DNA of 64,000 nucleotides from Latescibacteria bacterium UBA6620 (GTDB lineage: Bacteria; Latescibacterota; UBA2968). The stretch is taken from positions 99,399 to 163,398 of the forward strand of contig DJHM01000056.1 of the NCBI GenBank assembly GCA_002433075.1. Direction: 5' to 3'. Of this stretch, positions 42,509-50,695 are shown in pieces. The notes below the pieces were generated by a model. The model was given only the letters and a program-made list of their open reading frames with translations, was not told the DNA's origin and did no database searches. Both the position numbers and the translations under genes were made by a program. Position 1 is the first letter of the stretch; each line of letters begins with the position of its first letter.

Positions 42509-43364
42509 TTATCCATAGAGCACCATTCCGTCGGCATCGACATCATACGCCTCGATCTGGCCACGCTCCTGACCCGTAACGTAGATCCATTTTTCGCCTG
42601 GCTGACCAAACGCCACGTTCGTCGGCAGCTTGTCGATCAGCGAAATCCGTCTGACCAGAGATCCATCGGGTTCGAAGACGGCCACATCTCCGTTCCCAAT
42701 CACCGTCACGTAGAGCCGCCCGCGATCGTCGAACGCCATCCCGTCCACCCCTCGGCGAGGGTCATCCAGGTCGACCTCGGGGAAGGCATTCGCGAAAAAC
42801 TCGCATTCCGGGTTTTCCTTCGTTGCATCGTAGCGGAAGATGTCGCCTGTGAGCGTCTCGTTTGCGTAGAGATATCCGTCTGGGCCGTAAGCGATCCCGT
42901 TCGCAAAAGCGATGTCTGAATCAACAACCGTCGCCTTCCGTGCCGCCAGATCGATTTTCCACACCTTCCCGTCAATCTCCGGCCTTTCCCCCTCTCCGTT
43001 CCGGTAGGGTCTCCATACGGTCTCGAGCACACCCGAATCTGTCATCCACAGGCTCCCGTCGGGACCAAACACTATGTCGTTCGAAAACAGGAACGGATTG
43101 TCATCCGGTCCCGTCATCACGATCTCGAAGGCTCCATCGATCGACATCTTCAGTAGCGACGGAGGGTTCTTCGACTCCGCAACCCAGATCGTCCATTGCG
43201 AGCCCGTTGGGACGCCCAGTCTTCGCCAGCTCGGTGCGCTCCATCCCATCTGACGAGATCCGCGTCACACACCCTCGTTCCGGCGCCATTTCAACGACAA
43301 GCCAGTCCCCATTGTGTAACTGGACGGGTCCTTCGGGTTTGAGGAGGTTATCGCAGAAGATCAT
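42509..43364 (-). pseudogene. SMP-30/gluconolactonase family protein, frameshifted
   Basis: Six-bladed propeller lactonase. The start is ATG at 43362-43364 (MIFCDNLLKPEGPVQLHNGD). Around 43190-43210 the frame changes, after RPNGLAMDD, to IWVAESKNPPSLLKMSIDG, and then runs intact through SNDIVFGPDGSLWMTDSG and ANGIAYGPDGYLYANET to 42509. The intact length would be about 284 aa. First gene of the four-gene damaged block. Confidence 0.85.
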
Positions 43365-43386
43365 TCTATAAGGCTCTCGGTTCGCA

Positions 43387-43445
43387 GCTCGGAGGCTGCT
43401 CCCACCGAGGGATGCGAGAGGTAACGGTTGGACCGGCCTCCGAGC
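43387..43445. repeat. REP-like inverted repeat beside the transposase gene
   Basis: GCTCGGAGGC (43387-43396) and GCCTCCGAGC (43436-43445) are perfect 10-bp inverted copies. They lie directly downstream of the RAYT gene (stop at 43454). Sequences like GTGGGAGCAGCCTCCGAG and GGCTCGGAGGCCGGTCC are typical of the REP units such transposases act on. Confidence 0.65.
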
Positions 43446-43453
43446 CGGGAACA

Positions 43454-43957
43454 TTACCAGTCGGGAAAGACCTCAGTAAAGGGCCACTGGTCAGGATGTT
43501 GAACGAGGCCCGCGTTTACGGGATTGGAAGCCACATATCTGATATGACGACTGGTCGTATCTGAAACGCGATGTGCGTGATCGTAGAAGCCGCCTTGCCA
43601 GAACGCACCACCCCAACCCGTCAACCTATTCACACGGACGGAGGTGAATCTGGACACGGAGGCGACCACATCCGAGAGTTCGCAGTCTCCCAACCGAAAC
43701 ACCCAATGGAAGTGGTCGGGCATCACGACATAGGCCAAGCACTCGGCACGTCCCGCCTCGTGCGACCACTTGAGACTATCGATGATGACATTCGCTCGAT
43801 CGTTACTTCCCAACGGCTCGAACGGATCCTCGATAATGGGTGAGATCGTTTGGCAACTCGCTTCCGAACGGTGTAAACCTAGCCCAGAACGGATTTGCGA
43901 CGTTCTCTTAATACCGTCGACTGGCAGATGCGCATCATAATCCGAGAGCATAGTCAC
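43454..43957 (-). CDS. REP-associated tyrosine transposase (RAYT, Y1/HUH family)
   Basis: 167 aa. The HUH motif appears as HFH in YVVMPDHFHWVFRLG. The catalytic Tyr is in GFYDHAHR, followed by the family's HIRYVASNPVNAGLVQHPDQWPF end. It nicks and rejoins DNA at REP palindromes. A matching inverted repeat lies just downstream at 43387-43445. It is a single domestic-type gene without IS ends, as is usual for RAYTs. It borders the block of four damaged genes. Start could be the ATG at 43957 or the second ATG (43951). Confidence 0.88.
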   Translation of the reverse strand: MTMLSDYDAHLPVDGIKRTSQIRSGLGLHRSEASCQTISPIIEDPFEPLGSNDRANVIIDSLKWSHEAGRAECLAYVVMPDHFHWVFRLGDCELSDVVASVSRFTSVRVNRLTGWGGAFWQGGFYDHAHRVSDTTSRHIRYVASNPVNAGLVQHPDQWPFTEVFPDW

Positions 43958-44009
43958 ATTGCACCCTCGATACCAGGCGCGGTGCCGAGACCACTTTGCA
44001 TTTTACACC

Positions 44010-45023
44010 CTAACTTCGCCCTACACTCCCATCCTCGAGCATCGTGATCAGTGCGGAATCGTCGCCATCGAGGGGAAGTGTTACTTTGCCGCGTCTCCGA
44101 CTCGATTCGTAGGTCGAGAAGATCAGCTCGGTCGCTGCCAGGGCTTTTCGTCCAGCCAACTCGGGTTCACGCCCTTCCTGAATGGAATGCACGAGATCGA
44201 TCACCGAACTTACGGTCGCATCCTCGTGGACGACGGTACCCTGGAGAGACGGAATCTCCCACTTGCCGCCCGCGAGAATGCGCAGGGGCTCGTCCTTCTG
44301 CCCCGGACGGATCTCGACCATTCCGTCCGTTCCCACGATCCGATTCAGATTCCCATCCAGGTCGACCCCGCCGGTCGCGAGCAGGCCCTCGCGACCGTTC
44401 TTGTAACGGATCCAGGACAAGCCACTCCCCTCGCAGGGAGTACCGAACACATCCTTCGTTCCCTCTCCGTCGATCTGACCAATGACCCACTCCGCGGGTT
44501 CGTCGTCATTGTAGAAGAAGAACATATCGAACCAGTGTGTGCCCCAATCGAACAGGTTCGGACACGACGCCTCGAATCGATACACATCTCCAATCGCTCC
44601 GGACTTTACAATCTCCCTCGCCTTCACAAACTGTGCTCCAAACCGGCGCTGGTGGCAAAACGTGATCGTCACGTCATTCTCATCGCAGGCCTTCATAATC
44701 GCCTTCGCGTCCCCCCACGTGGGCGCCATCGGCTTCTCGCTGTGGATAGCCTTCACGCCGGACGCAACGACGGCTTCGATCATTTCCCTGTGGAAACCCG
44801 TCCAGGTACAGACACTGACAACATCAAGCTGTTCCTTTTCGAGCATCTCGGGATAGTCTTTGTAGGACCGCGTGACGTCGAACCCGTCTACGAACCGATC
44901 GCGATTCTCCTCGAACGGGTCCGCACACGCAACCACGGTGACGTCACTCGCTGCCTCGTAGCCTCTCGCGTGGCTCCTTCCCCGGCCGCCACATCCGATC
45001 ACACCTGCCTTCAACTCAGACAT
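44010..45023 (-). CDS. Gfo/Idh/MocA family oxidoreductase
   Basis: 337 aa. GCGGRGRSHARGY Rossmann loop, catalytic EKP (IHSEKPMAPT), the His in GTHWFDMFFFY. The N-terminus IGCGGRG differs from GxGxxG only slightly. A sugar dehydrogenase, substrate unknown. The upstream gene 54 nt away encodes an enolase-superfamily enzyme, so they may form one unit for a sugar acid. Confidence 0.92.
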   Translation of the reverse strand: MSELKAGVIGCGGRGRSHARGYEAASDVTVVACADPFEENRDRFVDGFDVTRSYKDYPEMLEKEQLDVVSVCTWTGFHREMIEAVVASGVKAIHSEKPMAPTWGDAKAIMKACDENDVTITFCHQRRFGAQFVKAREIVKSGAIGDVYRFEASCPNLFDWGTHWFDMFFFYNDDEPAEWVIGQIDGEGTKDVFGTPCEGSGLSWIRYKNGREGLLATGGVDLDGNLNRIVGTDGMVEIRPGQKDEPLRILAGGKWEIPSLQGTVVHEDATVSSVIDLVHSIQEGREPELAGRKALAATELIFSTYESSRRRGKVTLPLDGDDSALITMLEDGSVGRS

Positions 45024-45076
45024 TTCTCACCTTCCATCCATCACGTCTATCTCAACCGTTAAGAGCGAATACGCGT

Positions 45077-46300
45077 TTACGTCAATCGCGGATTCGGGCG
45101 GCTGAACGCCCCCGGGACATAAGGAAACACCTTCTCGACGTCATCGATCAGCTCTACACCGAACCCTGGCCTGTCCGGAAGCGTCATCACGCCGTTCTCC
45201 ACCGTCAGGGGTTCCTTGAAGATGGCTTCCTTTAGTGGATTGTAGGTCTGGTTCAGTTCACAGTAGTCGCGGTTGGGGATCGCAGCCACATAATGGGCAT
45301 TGGCCATCGTCGTGCCGCCCCCGTGCCAGTTGTGCGGAATTGCCGTGATCCCGCGCAGATGAGCCATCCGAGCGATATACCAGTTCTCCGTCAACCCTGT
45401 CACGTTGCAGTCGGACTGGACAATGTCCAGGGCCTGGCGGTCCAACCACTCCTGCGTTTCAAATCGATCGCGAAACCGTTCGCCGCCGGACACCTTCACC
45501 GTCGGCATCGCTTCTTTCAGCTGAATGAACAGATCGATGTGTTCGTACTGCGTGCCTCCGAACGCCTCTTCGAACCAGTAGAACCCCAGATCCTCGAGAA
45601 CCAGAGCGAAATCCGTGATAATCGCCTCGAGCGACCCCAGGCAATTTCCCAGGCCTTCGTGCATCAGTCTGAAATCGGGCCCAACCGCCTCACGAAGACG
45701 TCGGAGGATCGGCACGTATCGGTCGAGTGTCATCCCTGCGTGGTCCCAATCCGTCCCAGGTCGAAACTTGAAGGCGTCGTAGCCCTCGGCTTTGTAGCGC
45801 AACGCTTCTTCGATCAGAAACTGGTCTCCATCGGCGTACCATTCGTGTTCCACACCGGCGCTTGCGTAGATCTTGATGTTTCGATCCGGTTCCCCCTCTG
45901 TGCAGAGTAACTCGTAGACCGGTTGGCCGACCGATTTACCGATCAGGTCCCAGCAGGCCACGTCGATCCCAGCCCAGGGCGCCGCATTGTATCGCGAATC
46001 ATTGCCCCGGTTCACCAGAAATTCGACATCGAACGGGTTCTTGCCCAACAGGAGAGGCCGAATCGTCTCCTCCGTGTACTTCTTGATGTCCGCCGGATTC
46101 TCGTAGGGCGTCCCTTCCCCGATCCCCACCAGACCCTCTTTGGTGAAAATCTGAGTGATCGCACCATCTGTCTTCCAGACCTGATAGGAGGCGCACCTCC
46201 AGAGGTTCTCGTTTGGATCGACGTAGGAAAGCGGGAGCACACGGACGTCACTGATCGTCAGCTTCTGTCTTTCAACCCCATCCAGCGGGTGGTTCCGCAT
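45077..46300 (-). CDS. Mandelate racemase/muconate lactonizing enzyme family protein
   Basis: 407 aa enolase-superfamily enzyme. The N-terminal capping domain is followed by the barrel with AFKFRPGTDWDHAG (Lys/Arg pair), metal-ligand acids in RLMHEGLGN, WFEEAFGG and KVSGGERF, and the acid-base His in AIPHNWHGGGTT. Dehydratases or racemases of sugar acids use this fold. KFR replaces the more common KxK, and Glu takes the first metal ligand, so substrate assignment is open. Divergent from the aldolase gene at 46469. Confidence 0.88.
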   Translation of the reverse strand: MRNHPLDGVERQKLTISDVRVLPLSYVDPNENLWRCASYQVWKTDGAITQIFTKEGLVGIGEGTPYENPADIKKYTEETIRPLLLGKNPFDVEFLVNRGNDSRYNAAPWAGIDVACWDLIGKSVGQPVYELLCTEGEPDRNIKIYASAGVEHEWYADGDQFLIEEALRYKAEGYDAFKFRPGTDWDHAGMTLDRYVPILRRLREAVGPDFRLMHEGLGNCLGSLEAIITDFALVLEDLGFYWFEEAFGGTQYEHIDLFIQLKEAMPTVKVSGGERFRDRFETQEWLDRQALDIVQSDCNVTGLTENWYIARMAHLRGITAIPHNWHGGGTTMANAHYVAAIPNRDYCELNQTYNPLKEAIFKEPLTVENGVMTLPDRPGFGVELIDDVEKVFPYVPGAFSRPNPRLT

Positions 46301-46468
46301 CCTCGGCTCCTTGCGGCAGTTTCGATGACCGCAACGGGAAGTTCTTGCAGACTCCCGGCTGCGAGTGAAGCTTTTTAGTTGAGTTCAATCGACGGCCGCC
46401 ACAAGGAATGGTCATCGGCCCCGAGACACAACCCCTTGTTGGCGAAAACCCGAACAGGAGCAAACGCG

Positions 46469-47125
46469 ATGGCTGGCGAAGATCTGAAACAGAAAATCCG
46501 CGAAGGGGAGTCCATCACGTCCGCCGGCGTCGCCATTACAGCGACCCCGAGTGACCTCGAAGCGATTGTCGCCGGCGGTCCGGTCGATCTGTTCCGTGTC
46601 GACTGCCAGCACGGGCCCTACAGCGAGATCCATCTCGTGGAACTCTGCCAGGCCGCCAAGGCCCTGGATGTGCCGGTCGGGATCCGGATGAAGCACAACA
46701 GACTGGCGTTCCTGATCGGCGTGATCCTGGACCTGGGCCCCCTGCTGATCCAAGTTCCCCAGGTTGAAGATGAAGAGACCGTCGATGAGGCCCTGAATGC
46801 ATTTTATTATTCCCCCGTCGGCAGACGGGGCTGGGGCGGAACCGCACAAACCCGATACGGTCTGGAGGGACACGAAGATCAGGACGCGTATGTAGAATAC
46901 TGGAACACCCACGGCGTACTGATGATTCAGCTCGAGTCGGTGAACGCCATCACGAACGCACGGCACCTGGCCAAGCCCGGTGTCGACGCCATCGCCTTCG
47001 GTCCAAACGACCTCAAGCTGGACCTGAAGCGCTACCCGGACCATCCCTTCAAGACGCCAGAAGAGTGCATCGCCCACGTTGAGGAGCAACTTAAGGGGAG
47101 CGATGTCCGGGTCGGCCTGAGTTAG
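46469..47125 (+). CDS. HpcH/HpaI aldolase family protein
   Basis: 218 aa from the ATG at 46469 (MAGEDLKQKIREGES), with AGGAG upstream; an ORF start at 46379 is less likely. FRVDCQHGPYSEIHLVELCQ, VPQVEDEETVDEALNAFYYSP and MIQLESVNAITNARHLAKPGVDAIAFGPNDL match the family (metal Glu in IQLES and Asp in GPND). A pyruvate-dependent aldolase for a keto-deoxy sugar acid. Short (218 vs about 250), because the C-terminal swapped helices are reduced. Paralogue of 27820-28557. Confidence 0.85.
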   Translation: MAGEDLKQKIREGESITSAGVAITATPSDLEAIVAGGPVDLFRVDCQHGPYSEIHLVELCQAAKALDVPVGIRMKHNRLAFLIGVILDLGPLLIQVPQVEDEETVDEALNAFYYSPVGRRGWGGTAQTRYGLEGHEDQDAYVEYWNTHGVLMIQLESVNAITNARHLAKPGVDAIAFGPNDLKLDLKRYPDHPFKTPEECIAHVEEQLKGSDVRVGLS

Positions 47126-47401
47126 GCACAACGAAGGCGGATCGAACAACCTGACCGAGAGTTAATCGACAGTGGGCAGCGAGTTTCAGGGCAGGGTACT
47201 CGATTGGTTCGACCCAACAGAAGAAATCTGGAGAGTCTCTACAGGCAGGCTTACGTCAATCGTGCGATGAGCGAGGATGGAACCTTTTCATTTCCTTCAG
47301 TCCAGCCGAGGCGCACTGGACCCATATCGAGCTTGTAACGACCACAATCTAGTTCACAGAGGTGACAGTCCAACACCATCAAAGGTCGCCCCTCGAAGGA
47401 A

Positions 47402-48499
47402 TCAACTTCTTACAGCCGAAAGCACTCTCTCCACGAAGCCATCGAAATAGTCCGCCGACATCCACCGGATCACAACAACCATATCCAGCTCGGGGGCTAC
47501 CCACACCCGATTCGCGCCGGCTCCGCCGTGATAGAAGTGGTTGGCCGGCCCACTCGGGAACAGTTCGTGGTTCGTATTCAGGAAGTAATTCATGAACCCG
47601 TACGTGTGCTGCAACTCGGTCGGGGTCAATGCCTGCTCGATCCAGGCTTCAGACAGGATCTGCCGATCCCCCCATCGACCCCGTCGCAGGGTCAGATGAC
47701 CAAACCGCGCGTGGTCCCGCGCGCTGATCCACATTCCACCACCCCAGTGCCCCCCACCACTCACTGATTGCACTCGCTTCCCGTCGATCTCGACATACGA
47801 GTTGTCGTAGCCATTCCAGATCCACGCATCCGACGCGCCAATCGGATCCATGACTTCTTCCTTCAGCACCTCAGGCAGCGGTCGCCCCCAAACCCGCAAC
47901 AGCGACAACGCGAACCGATTGACACGGACATCATTGTACTCGTATCGCGATCCGGGTGTGACGGGCTCGAGATAAACGTCGTCCGTGTTGCCGGCCGAGA
48001 ATGGCTTCTCCCAAAGCGTCCCGTCCCACTCGCTGATCTGCCTGAGAGAATGATCCCACGTGATCTGTGCATTGTGGTCAGAAGCGTAGCCCCCATCGTC
48101 GACGTAGTCTCCGACACGATCGTCCAGGTCTTTGATCAGCCCCCGATCCCACGCGAGACCCGCTGTCGTCGAAAGGAAGCTCTTCGAGATACTGAAGGTC
48201 ATGTCGACCCGTTCCGGATTCCCCCATTCCGTCACAATCCGGCCGTTTCGCATCACGAGGCCTGTGATGCCGGCGTGTGTTTTCGTCGGGCCGAGGATGA
48301 CTCCATCGTCGTACTTTTTCGACCCGTGCTCCACAGCCAGGTGGGCTCCCAGGTCGGGAGGGCCGCCGGCACGAGCAGAATCCTGCGTGTACGCGATAGC
48401 TTCCTGAAGGCCATCCGGGTCGAAGCCCGCTTCTTCCGGATCGACGAATTCCCACGAATCTGCGGGGGCTGGGTCGTTCAGAACATCCGCCGTGCTCAT
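47402..48499 (-). CDS. Serine hydrolase (beta-lactamase/AmpC-like family)
   Basis: 365 aa. The SxxK nucleophile appears as SISK (MTFSISKSFLS) and the Tyr-containing second motif as YEYND (GSRYEYNDVRVN). The third motif is likely in HGGAGANRVWV. GGAGG precedes the ATG. No signal peptide, so probably cytoplasmic esterase or peptidase rather than a true beta-lactamase. It lies 17 nt upstream (leftward order: after) the redox selenoprotein gene. Confidence 0.88.
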   Translation of the reverse strand: MSTADVLNDPAPADSWEFVDPEEAGFDPDGLQEAIAYTQDSARAGGPPDLGAHLAVEHGSKKYDDGVILGPTKTHAGITGLVMRNGRIVTEWGNPERVDMTFSISKSFLSTTAGLAWDRGLIKDLDDRVGDYVDDGGYASDHNAQITWDHSLRQISEWDGTLWEKPFSAGNTDDVYLEPVTPGSRYEYNDVRVNRFALSLLRVWGRPLPEVLKEEVMDPIGASDAWIWNGYDNSYVEIDGKRVQSVSGGGHWGGGMWISARDHARFGHLTLRRGRWGDRQILSEAWIEQALTPTELQHTYGFMNYFLNTNHELFPSGPANHFYHGGAGANRVWVAPELDMVVVIRWMSADYFDGFVERVLSAVRS

Positions 48500-48515
48500 A
48501 TGGGGCCTCCGTTGC

Positions 48516-49085
48516 TTATTCCTTCACGACAGATTTCGCGGCCGCGATCAGGACATCCGGATCCAGCCGAACCGAGTAGTCTGGATGGACAAAGTGAAAG
48601 GCGATCGAACCGCTCGCGTCGACCAGATAGACCGCGGGTACAGGTAAGGCCCGGCGTCCGGACTTGAACGCGATCCCGAACTTCCGCATCAGGATCAGGT
48701 CAGGATCTGAAAGCAAGGTGATCGACGTCCCAATTCGATCCTTCAGTTTCGCGGAATCCTCCGGGCTATCCGGGCTAATCGCCAGCACCGCGAGTCCAAG
48801 ATCTTCAAGCGTGGAGAGAATTTTCTGCAGTCCGCCCAACTGGCGACGGCAGTGTGGTCACCAGTTGCCGCGATAGAAACCGACCACACCCGGCCTATCC
48901 CCCAGTGTACCCGAAAGCGTCGTCGTCGAACCGTCGATGGTCTTGAGTGTCCCATCCGGCGCCTTCGTTCCCACAAGCGCCGGGCGCACGGAGTCGAGTG
49001 ATGGGTAAAAATCTTGCGCTTGGACCGTTGCTCCCAGGAACAGTCCAAGGGTGATACACGCGATCCATCGAGATAGTTCCTTCAC
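48516..49085 (-). CDS. Probable secreted selenoprotein, peroxiredoxin/thioredoxin-like, with UGA-encoded Sec76
   Basis: 189 residues if the TGA at 48858-48860 is read as selenocysteine. The sequence around it is GVVGFYRGNW-U-PHCRRQLGGLQ, the family's FYRGxWCPxC motif with Sec at the first Cys (position 76) and Cys79 as partner. Codons on both sides of the TGA form one domain: TLKTIDGSTTTLSGTLGD before it, and VLAISPDSPEDSAKL, GITLLSDPD-like STITLLSDPDL and VYLVDASGSIAFHFVH after it. A signal peptide (CITLGLFLGATVQA) predicts export. A 5-bp hairpin follows the TGA as in bacterial SECIS elements. The alternative, a broken gene, is discussed in the findings. Confidence 0.72.
48832..48849 (-). 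promoter_or_regulatory. Candidate bacterial SECIS hairpin
   Basis: Immediately 3' of the TGA (offsets 9-26), CCGTC can pair with GGCGG (one G-U pair) around the loop GCCAGTTG. The loop carries G-U at offsets 18-19, within the 16-37 nt window known for bacterial SECIS loops. The stem is short and was folded by hand. Confidence 0.5.
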
Positions 49086-49151
49086 CTGTCTCCTCCCATA
49101 ACTAACCGGCGACTGGTTACGATTCCACGATTCGAGCGTTCACGAGGACCG

Positions 49152-49176
49152 ACACTTCGACTGCGCTCAGTGTGAC
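49152..49176. repeat. Dispersed palindromic repeat, copy 1
   Basis: ACACTTCGACTGCGCTCAGTGTGAC is given here in parts as ACACTTCGACTGCG and CTCAGTGTGAC. It matches, in inverted orientation, the unit at 50580-50607 (CTGAGCGCAGTCGAAGGG core). Such TGAGCG-AGTCGAA elements are common dispersed repeats in bacteria. Confidence 0.6.
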
Positions 49177-49254
49177 GGCATCTTGCATACCTCGAAATCA
49201 TCATCTCTTGTATGGATTCTCTCGCGTGTCCGGTGGTCCTTTCAAGCGGCCTCT

Positions 49255-50559
49255 CTACTCATCGAAATACGCCAATCGGTCCCCCTCCGCTTCCCAGAGC
49301 TCCTCGAACATCTCTCGAATCCGAGGCAGTGGAACGACAGATGCCGTCAGGGGATCGAGGGCGCAGGCGTGGAACGCCGCTTCCCTGTCCTTTTTCAGGA
49401 CTGCCTCCACAGCCAGCTCCTCCACAGCGATGTTCGACATATTCAACGCCGCGCATTGTGAGGGCAGATCGCCAACGAACGTCGGATGGATGCCTTCCCG
49501 GTCGGCCAGACACGGAACCTCCACGCAACATCGTTCGGGGAGGTTCGTTATCGAACCATGGTTCATCACATTCCCATTGAACGCGAACGGCGATCCGGTC
49601 ATCCTCGCTTCGATGATGAGCGACGCGTATTCGTGTGAAGAGGTTAGCGGCGGGATCTCCGCATCCTCGTCGTCCTCTACACCCGAATCTTTCATCCAGT
49701 TTCGTTTGCGCGTGTTTTCCATCGAGACCGGGTCGCGATCGGGTGTTCCGTAATAGTCCCGAAGCTCCTTCGTTCGACGGAAATAAGGCAGGTACTCCGC
49801 GTTGTGGCGGGTACTCTCGGTCACGAAATAGCCGAACTGCCGCATCATCTCGACACGAACCTTGTCCTCTGCGAAATCGGGATGGTTGTCAACGACATCA
49901 CCTAGCCGCGGATACAGGTCCTGCTTGCCCTTCCGGAGCCGAAGCACCCAGGCTTGATGATTGATCCCTGCTACCAGATAGCTCACATCGTCGTAGTCCG
50001 CGCCCACTGCGTTCGCCAGCTTTTTCGTCGTTCCCTGCACGCTGTGACACAACCCGACGTTCTGAATCGACGAGCCCACTGAGTGGAGCCACGTGAGCAT
50101 ACACATCGGATTGGTGTAGTTGAGCATCAACGCGTCCGGACACAGCCGCTCCATATCCTTCGCGAAGTTCAAGTGCTCGTCGGCCGTCCGGAGAAACCGA
50201 AAAATGCCGCCGACCCCAATCGTATCCGCCACAGTCTGATGCACACCGTATTTGAGCGGTATCTCAACTTCCGACTTGTAGGGTTCTCCCCAGTAGGCCG
50301 CCCCACCGATCGACACGGCCGTTACCACACAGTCCGCATCCGGCAGCAACTCCTCCCGGTTCGTACTCGCCACGACCTTGCCCGGCAGGTTGTGCCCGTC
50401 GATGGCACGCTGGACGTAATCCGTCACCTGTTCGAGCCGTTCCTCGTGGATGTCACACAGCGCGATCGTCGAATCCTTCAACGATTCGCGCGAGAGGATG
50501 TCGATCGACAGCCGGCTACCGAAGCCACTGCCTGCACCAATGATTACGATCTTCGCCAT
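49255..50559 (-). CDS. Glycoside hydrolase family 4 protein (alpha-glucosidase/galactosidase/glucuronidase type)
   Basis: 434 aa. GH4 enzymes use NAD and Mn. NAD loop GAGSGFGSRLS; metal and catalytic segments NYTNPMCMLTW, GLCHSVQG (Cys) and INHQAW (His), and STRHNAEYLPYF. It hydrolyses an alpha- or beta-linked sugar through an oxidation-elimination mechanism; the alpha-galactosidase/alpha-glucosidase/alpha-galacturonidase branch fits the NYTNPM and CHS context. The redox-dependent mechanism distinguishes it from the GH43-like propeller. Located between the selenoprotein and the double MBL gene. Confidence 0.88.
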   Translation of the reverse strand: MAKIVIIGAGSGFGSRLSIDILSRESLKDSTIALCDIHEERLEQVTDYVQRAIDGHNLPGKVVASTNREELLPDADCVVTAVSIGGAAYWGEPYKSEVEIPLKYGVHQTVADTIGVGGIFRFLRTADEHLNFAKDMERLCPDALMLNYTNPMCMLTWLHSVGSSIQNVGLCHSVQGTTKKLANAVGADYDDVSYLVAGINHQAWVLRLRKGKQDLYPRLGDVVDNHPDFAEDKVRVEMMRQFGYFVTESTRHNAEYLPYFRRTKELRDYYGTPDRDPVSMENTRKRNWMKDSGVEDDEDAEIPPLTSSHEYASLIIEARMTGSPFAFNGNVMNHGSITNLPERCCVEVPCLADREGIHPTFVGDLPSQCAALNMSNIAVEELAVEAVLKKDREAAFHACALDPLTASVVPLPRIREMFEELWEAEGDRLAYFDE

Positions 50560-50579
50560 CTGTTGGTTCCATTAGACAG

Positions 50580-50662
50580 GTCACCCTGAGCGCAGTCGAA
50601 GGGCGACCTCGTCGATCTGTGATTGGCGGGTGGGGCGACGTTCGACTTCGCTCAGTCTGACC
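50580..50662. repeat. Pair of inverted dispersed repeats, copies 2 and 3
   Basis: GTCACCCTGAGCGCAG...TCGAAGGGCGAC (50580-50607) and, in the opposite orientation, GTTCGACTTCGCTCAG with TCTGACC (50639-50662). Together they form a BIME-like inverted pair between the double-MBL and GH4 genes. Confidence 0.6.
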
Positions 50663-50695
50663 CACCCGCACGATTTCCGCCCCCCCCATCCATCC

